Part shown: positions 27,379 through 34,306 of the stretch, piece after piece
Position numbering within the stretch: the first letter of the stretch is position 1
Layout of the letters: each line of letters begins with the position of its first letter
From: Phenylobacterium koreense
GTDB lineage: Bacteria; Pseudomonadota; Alphaproteobacteria; Caulobacterales; Caulobacteraceae
NCBI RefSeq assembly: GCF_040545335.1
Contig: NZ_JBEPLU010000001.1
Coordinates: 2,046,001-2,110,000 of the forward strand
DNA: 64,000 nt
Direction: 5' to 3'
Notes under the pieces: generated by a model
Databases searched by the model: none
What the model was told of the DNA's origin: nothing
Seen by the model: only the letters and a program-made list of their open reading frames with translations
Program-made: the position numbers and the translations under genes

Positions 27379-27420
27379 GGCCATCGGGCCCGGTCTTGCT
27401 TCGCAAACCGAAATGACGCC
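27379..27420. repeat. Degenerate intergenic palindromic repeat (copy E)
   Basis: GGCCATCGGGCCCGGTCTTGCTTCGCAAACCGAAATGACGCC resembles the dispersed unit seen at 23266, 29831, 40601 and 45693 in its GGCCATC lead, GCCCGGTCTT arm and ATGAC end, but the stem has decayed. Confidence 0.5.
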
Positions 27421-27497
27421 GCATTTGGGGCGGTCGAGCGCACCTTGGAGCGAGCATCTTCGCGTGAGCTTGACGCGTGGTTCCGCCTGACGGCGTA

Positions 27498-27521
27498 AAA
27501 ATTAAACGCTTGTTTGATTTT
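27498..27521. promoter_or_regulatory. 24-bp palindromic operator upstream of acyl-CoA dehydrogenase
   Basis: AAAATTAAAC-GCTT-GTTTGATTTT has ten-base arms with one mismatch, 74 bases before the dehydrogenase ATG, in an otherwise GC-rich sequence. Its core AAAC-N4-GTTT is like the sites of TetR-family fatty-acid regulators of the PsrA/FadR type. The regulator itself is not in the immediate neighbourhood. Confidence 0.6.
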
Positions 27522-27594
27522 CGCCAAGGAAGCGTCCAGAGTTGCCCTCCAACTGCGAGGCGCGACCTTCGCCGGCGCTCAAGGGAGAGACCAG

Positions 27595-28914
27595 ATGACC
27601 ATGACCGCGGACCGCCCCCAATCCAGCTTTACGCTCACCCCCCAGGACGAGCTCAACGACCTGCGGATGTCCGACAAGGCCATGCCGCTGCTGAACAAGG
27701 TTCGCGAGTTCATCAAGGACGTGGTCCAGCCGATGAGCGAGGAATTCCATCGCCTGGGCGAAGGCAAGACCGACATCTGGAGCTACGCGCCGGGCCAGCT
27801 CGAAGTGCTGGAAGCGGCCAAGGACAAGGCCAAGGCCGCGGGCTTGTGGAACTTCTTCCTGCCGGACGCCCACACCGGCGAGGGCCTGTCGAACCTCGAC
27901 TACGCCTATATCGCCGTCGAACTCGGCAAGAACCCGATGTCGTCGGAAGTGATGAACTGCGCCGCGCCCGACACCGGCAACATGGAAGTGCTCGAGCGCG
28001 TCGGCACGCCCGAGCAGAAGGAGAAGTGGCTGAAGCCGCTGCTCGAAGGCAAGATCCGCTCGGCCTTCGCCATGACCGAGGTCAACGCCGCCTCGTCCGA
28101 CGCCAAGAACATCAACACCCGCGCCACACTGGTCGGCGACGAGTACGTGATCAACGGCGAGAAGCACTACATCTCCGGCGCCGGCGATCCGCGCTGCAAG
28201 GTGATGATCACCATGGTGCAGACGAGCCCGGACGGCCCGCCGCACCTGCGCCAGTCGCAGATCCTGGTGCCCACCGACGCGCCCGGCCTGAAGATCGTCG
28301 GGCCGATGAACGTGTTCGGCGATCCGGACGCGCCGCACGGCCACATGCACATCGTGTTCGACAACGTGCGGGTGCCGGCCTCCAACATGCTGCTGGGCGA
28401 AGGCCGCGGCTTCGAGATCAGCCAGCTTCGCCTGGGCCCGGGCCGTATCCACCACTGCATGCGCGCCATCGGCCAGGCCGAGAAGGCCCTCGACCTGCTG
28501 GTCAACCGCGGCCTGACCCGCGAGGCGTTCGGCAAGCCGATCATCCAGCTCGGCGGCAATATCGAGATCGTCAGCCGCGCGCGCATCGAGATCGAGGCCA
28601 TGCGCCTGATGGTCCTGAAGGCGGCCAAGGCGATGGACGTGCTGCCGCGCGAAGAGGCCCGGATCTGGATCCACATGGTCAAGGCGATGGTGCCCGAGCG
28701 CGTCTGCAAGATCATCGACCAGGCGATCCAGATGCACGGCGCCCTGGGCGTTTCCCAGAAGACCCCGCTGGCCCGGATGTACACCTCGACCCGCACCCTG
28801 CGCCTGGCCGACGGCCCGGACGAGGTGCACCACATGGTGGTCGGCCGCCACGAGGTCCGCCGCTTCCGCGAGATGCCGCAGGACCCGTCCACCGCGGCGG
28901 TGTTCCGCAACTGA
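27595..28914 (+). CDS. Acyl-CoA dehydrogenase
   Basis: This 439-residue FAD enzyme catalyses alpha,beta-dehydrogenation of acyl-CoA. The domain order is helical N-terminal, beta-barrel (FAMTEVNAASSDAKNINTRA; YVINGEKHYISGAGD) and C-terminal helical (GLTREAFGKPIIQLGGNIE; QMHGALGVSQKTPLARMY). Length and the TEVNAAS/KHYISGAGD motifs are like the long-chain ACAD-10/11-related group. AGGGAGAG precedes ATG 27595. A strong terminator follows, so the gene is monocistronic. A 24-bp palindrome upstream suggests fatty-acid-responsive repression. Confidence 0.94.
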   Translation: MTMTADRPQSSFTLTPQDELNDLRMSDKAMPLLNKVREFIKDVVQPMSEEFHRLGEGKTDIWSYAPGQLEVLEAAKDKAKAAGLWNFFLPDAHTGEGLSNLDYAYIAVELGKNPMSSEVMNCAAPDTGNMEVLERVGTPEQKEKWLKPLLEGKIRSAFAMTEVNAASSDAKNINTRATLVGDEYVINGEKHYISGAGDPRCKVMITMVQTSPDGPPHLRQSQILVPTDAPGLKIVGPMNVFGDPDAPHGHMHIVFDNVRVPASNMLLGEGRGFEISQLRLGPGRIHHCMRAIGQAEKALDLLVNRGLTREAFGKPIIQLGGNIEIVSRARIEIEAMRLMVLKAAKAMDVLPREEARIWIHMVKAMVPERVCKIIDQAIQMHGALGVSQKTPLARMYTSTRTLRLADGPDEVHHMVVGRHEVRRFREMPQDPSTAAVFRN

Positions 28915-28940
28915 TCTTCGGGCGTCAGGCCTGAACCGAG

Positions 28941-28968
28941 AGCCCCGGCGGAAACGCCGGGGCTTTTT
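28941..28968 (+). terminator. Rho-independent terminator of acyl-CoA dehydrogenase gene
   Basis: AGCCCCGGCG-GAAA-CGCCGGGGCT is a ten-bp stem with a stable GAAA tetraloop, followed by TTTT. It starts 27 bases after the stop codon. Confidence 0.95.
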
Positions 28969-29055
28969 CGTGGCGTCTGGACGCGCTCGACGGCTGCGCT
29001 TGGGGCGGGTAGACCCAGACGGCATGAGTTTCTCCATCCGCCGATCCAGCGTCTG

Positions 29056-29808
29056 ATGGCCCTGCCCGCAGCGCTCTTCGTCATCGCCGCGGCCTTCTTG
29101 ACGGCGACGCTGTCGGGGGTGTTCGGCATGGCCGGCGGGCTGGTGCTGATGGGCGTGCTGCCGCTGGTCATGCCGGTCTCGGCCGCCTTCGTGACCCATG
29201 GGCTGCTGCAACTGGCGTCGAACGGCTGGCGGGCGGCGCTGCACAGCCGGCACGTTCGCTGGGGGATCGTCGGCTGGTACGCAGCGGCCGCGGCCGTGGC
29301 GGCGGGGGTGGTGGCGCTGATCTCGGTCGTGCCCTCCAAGCCGGTGCTCTACCTGCTGATGGGGCTGGTGCCGGGCCTGCTGTGGCTGCCGCAGCGCTGG
29401 ATCAGGCTGGACGCGGCCAATCCGCCCCAGGCCTTCGTCTCCGGCCTGATGGTGACGGGCCTGAACCTGACGGCGGGGGTCTCCGGCCCGCTGCTGGACA
29501 TCTTCTTCGTCCGCACCGGCCTGACCCGGCACGCGATCGTGGCCACCAAGGCCGCGACCCAGGTCTTCTCGCACCTGTCCAAGATCCTGGTCTACGGCAC
29601 GCCGCTGCTGACCAATCCGAACAAGGACCTGCCGCCCTGGTGGATGTTCGCCATCGCCGTCCCGCTCTCGATGGCCGGGACGGTGGTGGGCGGGCGCATC
29701 CTCGACCGGATGAGCGACGTGAACTTCCGCAACTGGACGCGGTGGATCGTGAGCGGGATCGGGGCGCTGTACCTCGTCCAGGCGGCGCAGTTGTTCCTGC
29801 GGGGGTGA
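29056..29808 (+). CDS. TauE/SafE family sulfite/anion exporter
   Basis: This 250-residue membrane protein with about seven to eight helices belongs to the TauE/SafE permeases (old name DUF81), which move sulfite, sulfoacetate or other small anions out of the cell. The repeated FGMAGGLVLMGVLPLVMPVSAAFVTHGLLQL and ATKAATQVFSHLSKILVYG segments are typical. No sulfur-metabolism genes lie beside it, so the substrate stays open. The ATG at 29056 gives a hydrophobic start without a signal peptide. Confidence 0.9.
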   Translation: MALPAALFVIAAAFLTATLSGVFGMAGGLVLMGVLPLVMPVSAAFVTHGLLQLASNGWRAALHSRHVRWGIVGWYAAAAAVAAGVVALISVVPSKPVLYLLMGLVPGLLWLPQRWIRLDAANPPQAFVSGLMVTGLNLTAGVSGPLLDIFFVRTGLTRHAIVATKAATQVFSHLSKILVYGTPLLTNPNKDLPPWWMFAIAVPLSMAGTVVGGRILDRMSDVNFRNWTRWIVSGIGALYLVQAAQLFLRG

Positions 29809-29830
29809 AGGCTGCGTGAGGCGAGCTCAC

Positions 29831-29890
29831 GGCGGCCATCAGGCGTTCATGGAGCCCGGTTTCGGCCTGTGGCCGAAACCGGGATGACAC
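29831..29890. repeat. Intergenic palindromic repeat (copy B)
   Basis: GGCGGCCATCAGGCGTTCATGG leads into the stem CCCGGTTTCGGCC/GGCCGAAACCGGG and the ATGACAC end. It shares the lead with copy C (40601-40659) and the stem with copies A and D. It lies between the convergent TauE and SDR genes. Confidence 0.75.
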
Positions 29891-29911
29891 ATGAGGTTAG
29901 ACGACCAGCCG

Positions 29912-30787
29912 TCAGGCGCTGGCGGCGGTGCGTTCCTTGGTTTCGGCGAAGAACACCTGCGAGGCGTGTTCGGCGACGTCCTGGGCCGTGTAGGGGCGGC
30001 CGGGGTTGTAGCCTTCGGTCTGGACCATCTTGATCTCGCGCACGCCGCGGGAGGAGACGCCCAGCACCTTGCCGGTGTGGTCGGCGGCCAGGTCGGAGGC
30101 CATGAACAGCACGCCGGGCGCGACGTTCTCGGGCAGCGACATGGGGTCAGGTTCCTGGCCCTGGCGGCCGGGCAGGTCGGCGGTCATGCGGGTGAAGGCG
30201 CCAGGGGCCAGGCCCATGACGCGGATGCCGTACTTGCGTCCCTCGATGGAGAGCACGCGCATGAAGCCGTAGATGCCGGCCTTGGCCGCGCCGTAGTTCG
30301 ACTGGCCGAAGTTGCCGTAGAGGCCGGAGGTCGAGGAGGTCATGATGATGACGCCGGGCTTGCCGTTGTCCTTCATCCATTTCCACACCGGCATGGTGCA
30401 GCAGTAGGTTCCCTTGAGGTGGACCTTCACCACCAGGTCCCAGTCCTGCTCGGAGGTGTTGGCGAAGCTCTTGTCGCGCAGGATGCCGGCGTTGCAGACC
30501 AGGATGTCGATCTGGCCGAAGTTGTCCAAGGCGGCCTTCAGGATGTTCTCGCCGCCCTGCATGGTGGACACGTCGTCGGCGTTGGCGACCGCCTTGCCGC
30601 CAGCCGCGATGATGTCGTCGACGACCTTCTGAGCCGCGCCCTTGTCGGAGCCCGAGCCGTCACGCGGCCCGCCCAGGTCGTTGACCACGACCGACGCGCC
30701 CTCCTTTGCGAAAAGCTTGGCGTAGGCTTCGCCCAATCCGCCGCCCGCGCCGGTAATGATGGCGACCTTGCCGTCGAGCAGACCCAT
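29912..30787 (-). CDS. SDR oxidoreductase, 17beta-HSD4/3-hydroxyacyl-CoA dehydrogenase-like
   Basis: This 291-residue short-chain dehydrogenase has the TGAGGGLG cofactor motif, NAGILRDKSF, the catalytic Ser in MTSSTSGLYGNFGQ and YGAAK. The GxG...VVVNDLGG pattern and the C-terminal extension are those of the dehydrogenase part of the peroxisomal multifunctional enzyme 2, so a (3R)-hydroxyacyl-CoA or sterol substrate is likely. The ATG at 30787 has TAGGAGG upstream, and a TATAAT hexamer lies at 30810-30815 on the same strand. Confidence 0.9.
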   Translation of the reverse strand: MGLLDGKVAIITGAGGGLGEAYAKLFAKEGASVVVNDLGGPRDGSGSDKGAAQKVVDDIIAAGGKAVANADDVSTMQGGENILKAALDNFGQIDILVCNAGILRDKSFANTSEQDWDLVVKVHLKGTYCCTMPVWKWMKDNGKPGVIIMTSSTSGLYGNFGQSNYGAAKAGIYGFMRVLSIEGRKYGIRVMGLAPGAFTRMTADLPGRQGQEPDPMSLPENVAPGVLFMASDLAADHTGKVLGVSSRGVREIKMVQTEGYNPGRPYTAQDVAEHASQVFFAETKERTAASA

Positions 30788-30925
30788 CTGCAGTCCTCCT
30801 AATGATCTAATTATACGGGCATCATCGGCCGGGCGGGCGCGGGATGGCAAGGGGCCGTCTGCCCCTACGTCATCGGGAGGGATGACCTCGGTCCTTCTCC
30901 GGCGAGGGGGAAGGAAAGGGCGGCC

Positions 30926-31393
30926 TCAGCCCTTCTTCTTGCGGCGGGCCTGGAAGAAGCTTTTCAGCAGGGCCGAGCTTTCTTCGGCCAGGACGCCGCC
31001 GGTGACGGCGGGGCGCCAGTGGCAGGTGGGCTGTTCGAAGAAGCGGGGGCCGTGGACGACGGCGCCGCCCTTGGGGTCTTCGGCCCCGAAGACGACGCGG
31101 CCGATGCGGGCGTGGCTGATGGCCCCGGCGCACATGGCGCAGGGCTCCAGGGTGACCACCAGGGTGAGGTCGGTCAGGCGGTAATTGCCGAGCTTTTTCG
31201 CAGCCTCGCGCAGGGCGACGATCTCGGCGTGGGCGGTGGGATCGTGCGCCCCGATGGGGCCGTTGGCGCCCACGGCGATGACCTTGCCCGTCGCCGGATC
31301 GACGACGACGGCGCCGACAGGAGTCTCTCCGCGTGACGCAGCGTCTTGCGCCGCCGCGAGCGCGATGCGCATGGTGCGATGATCATGATCCAC
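30926..31393 (-). CDS. tadA: tRNA adenosine(34) deaminase
   Basis: This 155-residue zinc deaminase converts A34 to inosine in tRNA-Arg(ACG), so that one tRNA reads three codons. The catalytic motif HAE (H55, E57) and the zinc ligands PCAMC (C85, C88) are present, with the ARIGRVVFGAEDPKGGAV loop. The GTG at 31393 (VDHDHRTMRIAL) gives the family N-terminus but overlaps the divergent rluB start by 15 bases; the ATG at 31372 would avoid the overlap and shorten the protein by seven residues. Confidence 0.93.
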   Translation of the reverse strand: MDHDHRTMRIALAAAQDAASRGETPVGAVVVDPATGKVIAVGANGPIGAHDPTAHAEIVALREAAKKLGNYRLTDLTLVVTLEPCAMCAGAISHARIGRVVFGAEDPKGGAVVHGPRFFEQPTCHWRPAVTGGVLAEESSALLKSFFQARRKKKG

Positions 31394-33091
31394 GACCCCC
31401 AACGAAACGATGAGACCGCCTCCGGTCAAGGTGAGCGCGTCGCAAAGGCTCTGGCGCGAGCAGGCGTAGCCTCTCGGCGAGATGTCGAAAAACTCATTGA
31501 GGAGGGCCGTGTGGCCCTCAATGGCCAGGTGCTGACCACCCCCGCGGTGAAGGTGGAGCCGGGCGATATCCTGACCGTCGACGGGGAGGTGGTGGACGCC
31601 GCCGAGCCCACGCGGCTGTTCCGCTATCACAAGCCGGTGGACCTCCTGACGACCCACCGCGACCCGCAGGGGCGGCCGACGGTGTTCGACGCCCTGCCGC
31701 CGGGCCTGCCGCGGCTGATCTCGATCGGGCGGCTGGACATCAATTCCGAAGGCCTGCTGCTGCTGACCAACGACGGCGAGCTGGCCCGGGCGCTGGAGCA
31801 GCCGACGACCGGAATCGTGCGGCGCTACCGGGTTCGGGCCCGCGGCAGAGTGACCCAGGCCGACCTCGACAAGCTGCAGGACGGCGTGACCGTCGAGGGC
31901 GTGAAGTACGGCCCCATCGACGCCAAGATCGACAAGGCCAAGGACGGCCCGCAGGGGGCCAACGTCTGGATCACCGTCACCCTGGCCGAGGGCAAGAACC
32001 GCGAAGTGCGCCGGGTGCTGAAGTCGGTGGGCCTGGAGGTCGGGCGGCTGATCCGCATGTCCTATGGCCCGTTCGTGCTGGGCTCGCTGCCGATCGGCCA
32101 GATCGAGGAGGTCGGCCCGCGGGTGATCCGCGAGCAACTGGCCGAGCACATCGCGCCGGAAAACCTGCCCAACGGCGACCGGCCCTCGTTCAAGGCCCCG
32201 AAGGCTCCGGCCGGCGCCCACGCGGTGCATGACGGCACCGGCCGCCGTGGCGCGGGCGCGCGTCCCGAGGGCGAGGCCGAGGCCAAGAAGAAGCCGGCCT
32301 ACAAGGAAGGCTGGGCGCGTCCGAAGGTGGAGATCAAGTCGCCGGCCGTGAAGCGCCGCCGGGCGCCGCGTCCAGGCGAGGAGCAGGCGCCGGCCGTCCC
32401 GGTGGCCCCGCGCCGCCGCTCGTCGCGGATTCCGGGGGACACGCCGGGCAGCATCCGCACCTATTCGCCGGGCGATCCGCTGGCTCCGCCGCCGCCCGCG
32501 CGGCCAGCCCCCAAGCGCAAGGCCCCGCCGCGCGCCGCCGCCGCGGGTCCGGCCCGGACCGAGCGCTTCGAGAAGGGCCCCCGTCGTGAGGGACCGCCGC
32601 GTGGCGATGGGCCGAGGACCAAGGGCGCGACCCTCATCGAGCGCGGCCCGCGCAATGTCGACGGCAAGCCCGCCCGCCCGCGCGGCGCCGCCGGGCCTCG
32701 CGGCGAAGGGCGTGGCGACGCGCCCCGCGCCTGGGGCGGCCCGCCGCGCGGCCCGCGCAGCGACGCGCCCCGCGGTGAGCGTTCCGCGCGTCCGGACTTC
32801 CGCGGCGAGGGACGCCCCCCGCGCGAAGGGCGTCCGGAAGGGCGCGCCGAAGGCCGGCCGCCGCGCGACGACACGCGTCCGCGTTCGGGCCCGCCGAAAG
32901 GCCCGCCCAAGGGCCGCGGTGGTCCTGGCGGCCCGCGCTTTGATGGGCCCCGCTCCGCTGGCCCGCGATCCGAGGGGCCTCGTCATGATGGTCCGCGTCC
33001 GAGCGGCCCGCGTGCTGGTGGCCCCCGCTCGGGCGGTCCGCGCTCCGGACCGCGCCCAGGCGGCCCGCGGGGACCTAAGCGGGACGACTGA
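31379..33091 (+). CDS. rluB: 23S rRNA pseudouridine synthase (RluB type) with long low-complexity tail
   Basis: This 570-residue protein makes pseudouridine in 23S rRNA. An N-terminal S4 RNA-binding domain (RVAKALARAGVASRRDVEKLI) precedes the catalytic domain with the Asp in GRLDINSEGLLLLTNDGEL and the KNREVRRVLKSVGL motif. From about residue 270 the last 300 residues are a disordered Arg/Gly/Pro-rich tail with many GPR-x-GPRS repeats. E. coli RluB is about 290 residues. ATG 31379 or 31385 is the start. rsmD begins in its stop codon (TGATG), so both rRNA-modifying genes are coupled. Confidence 0.9.
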   Translation: MIMIHDPQRNDETASGQGERVAKALARAGVASRRDVEKLIEEGRVALNGQVLTTPAVKVEPGDILTVDGEVVDAAEPTRLFRYHKPVDLLTTHRDPQGRPTVFDALPPGLPRLISIGRLDINSEGLLLLTNDGELARALEQPTTGIVRRYRVRARGRVTQADLDKLQDGVTVEGVKYGPIDAKIDKAKDGPQGANVWITVTLAEGKNREVRRVLKSVGLEVGRLIRMSYGPFVLGSLPIGQIEEVGPRVIREQLAEHIAPENLPNGDRPSFKAPKAPAGAHAVHDGTGRRGAGARPEGEAEAKKKPAYKEGWARPKVEIKSPAVKRRRAPRPGEEQAPAVPVAPRRRSSRIPGDTPGSIRTYSPGDPLAPPPPARPAPKRKAPPRAAAAGPARTERFEKGPRREGPPRGDGPRTKGATLIERGPRNVDGKPARPRGAAGPRGEGRGDAPRAWGGPPRGPRSDAPRGERSARPDFRGEGRPPREGRPEGRAEGRPPRDDTRPRSGPPKGPPKGRGGPGGPRFDGPRSAGPRSEGPRHDGPRPSGPRAGGPRSGGPRSGPRPGGPRGPKRDD

Positions 33092-33669
33092 TGCGCATCG
33101 TTTCGGGAGAGTTCCGCGGCAAGGCCATCGTCACGCCGCAGGGTGACCGCACGCGCCCGACGTCCGACCGGGCGCGGCAGGCGATCTTCAACATCCTCGA
33201 GCACGCGGCCTGGTCGCCGGGCCTGCGGGACAAGCGGATCATCGACCTGTTCGCAGGGTCCGGGGCGCTGGGCTTCGAGGCCCTGTCGCGGGGCGCGGCC
33301 TTCTGCCTGTTCGTCGAGACCGACGAGCAGGCGCGCGGCGCGATCCGCCAGAACGTCGACGCCATGGGCCTGTTCGGACGCACGCGGGTGCATCGCCGGG
33401 ACGCCACCGACCTTGGCCAGCGGCCTGGCGCCGACGGTCCGGCCTTCGACCTCGCCTTCCTCGACCCACCCTATGGCAAGGGGCTGGGCGAGACCGCGCT
33501 GGCCAAGCTGGCGGCCGGGGGCTGGCTGGCTCCCGGGGCGGTGGTGATGTTCGAGCGCGGCGCCGACGAGGCCGATTTCGAAGTCGAAGGTTTTACGAAG
33601 CTGGACGCGCGCGACTATGGCGCCGCGCGCGTCCACTTTCTGAGGTTCGGCCTACCAGCCGCGGACTGA
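33091..33669 (+). CDS. rsmD: 16S rRNA (guanine(966)-N(2))-methyltransferase
   Basis: This 192-residue SAM-dependent methyltransferase modifies G966 of 16S rRNA. It starts [13 protein letters not shown], then [15 protein letters not shown], the SAM motif [20 protein letters not shown] and the catalytic DPPYGKG. Its ATG overlaps the rluB stop by one base, giving an rRNA-modification operon. The 3' end overlaps the convergent yjhX by 18 bases. Confidence 0.95.
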   Translation: MRIVSGEFRGKAIVTPQGDRTRPTSDRARQAIFNILEHAAWSPGLRDKRIIDLFAGSGALGFEALSRGAAFCLFVETDEQARGAIRQNVDAMGLFGRTRVHRRDATDLGQRPGADGPAFDLAFLDPPYGKGLGETALAKLAAGGWLAPGAVVMFERGADEADFEVEGFTKLDARDYGAARVHFLRFGLPAAD

Positions 33670-33942
33670 GGTCCGGTTGTCGAGCTGGCTGCGCAGGTTC
33701 ACCAGGCCCTCGCGGGTGATCTGGTAGGGCTGGCCGTTCCGGCTGGCGATCATCCGCTTCTTCTTCAGGCTCTTGAAGACGGCGAGGTCGCAGTCGGAGA
33801 GCGTCCACCCGTCGCGGGTGACGCATTCGGCGGCGATCAGGTCGCCGCGATCGTCACGTTCGATGATGATCCGGCCGCCTTGGGCCAGGGCGTGCAGCGT
33901 ACGTTGCTGCGGCTTGGAAATGTTCAAGGAAGTATCCAGCAT
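33652..33942 (-). CDS. yjhX: YjhX family toxin (UPF0386)
   Basis: This 96-residue protein matches UPF0386/Yjh[62 protein letters not shown]. coli YjhX is reported as a toxin of a toxin-antitoxin pair, but no antitoxin partner is evident here. The ATG at 33942 is used; a TTG five codons in (giving MNISK...) agrees better with most relatives. Upstream lie a 10-codon ORF and a three-half-site Pho box, so phosphate starvation may induce it. It is convergent with rsmD. Confidence 0.85.
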   Translation of the reverse strand: MLDTSLNISKPQQRTLHALAQGGRIIIERDDRGDLIAAECVTRDGWTLSDCDLAVFKSLKKKRMIASRNGQPYQITREGLVNLRSQLDNRTSVRGW

Positions 33943-34041
33943 TCAGGCGTGAGGAAACGCGCCCGGGCCGAACTCGTAAAAAACGAGGGCGCGGACGTTG
34001 GGGCCTGACTGCCGATTTGAAGCGAGACGCCGGCTCGGCGG

Positions 34042-34074
34042 TTAGGCCCGGGCCTCGAACACAAGCTCAGACAT
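34042..34074 (-). CDS. 10-residue leader-type ORF upstream of yjhX
   Basis: ATG at 34074 is preceded by a very strong ribosome site (GAGGAGG, five bases away) and opens a frame of only ten codons, MSELVFEARA, ending TAA. It lies 100 bases before yjhX and 105 bases after the Pho box on the same strand. It may be a leader peptide, a micro-protein or the relic of a longer gene. The strength of the ribosome site is the only support. Confidence 0.4.
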   Translation of the reverse strand: MSELVFEARA

Positions 34075-34179
34075 GAAACCTCCTCGAGCTGGAGCGCCAT
34101 GATGGTCGAGGCTGCCGCGCGCGTCCAGTCCCGCCTGGCGGAGCAGATATACTTGGCTTGGCGGGCCGAATGCTTGAGT

Positions 34180-34208
34180 TTGACGCTTATATGACAGTTT
34201 ATTGACAG
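34180..34208 (-). promoter_or_regulatory. Pho box: three PhoB half-sites at 11-bp spacing
   Basis: Read on the minus strand, CTGTCAA-TAAA-CTGTCAT-ATAA-GCGTCAA gives three 7-base half-sites separated by 4-base A/T spacers, matching the PhoB consensus CTGTCAT-N4-CTGTCAT with one extra half-site. Orientation points to the leader ORF and yjhX; the hybrid histidine kinase starts 99 bases away on the other side. A clear -10 hexamer at the expected distance is not seen. Confidence 0.7.
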
Positions 34209-34306
34209 CGTTCGCGCAAGAGCGCGCAAATAAGCCGTCAGTAGATTCATCGATCATTAGTCGGGCTTGCCCTAAGGCAGCGCTTGTCCGGAGTGAGCCC
34301 CAGCCG

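Noticed and set aside
27201..27416. 71-codon ORF after the VOC gene
   Set aside because: Composition is unlike a protein, it runs into palindromic repeat copy E, and there is no ribosome site; the shorter membrane frame inside it is the better candidate.
27502..29574. 690-codon minus-strand frame opposite acyl-CoA dehydrogenase and TauE genes
   Set aside because: It spans a clear rho-independent terminator and two real genes, and its composition is typical of a GC shadow.
32700..33070. Repeated ~15-base units suggesting a CRISPR array or tandem repeat locus
   Set aside because: They are in-frame GPR codon repeats inside the RluB tail, of variable spacing, with no constant-length spacers.
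33652..34074. Toxin-antitoxin pair with yjhX
   Set aside because: No antitoxin-sized gene accompanies yjhX; the upstream ORF has only ten codons.
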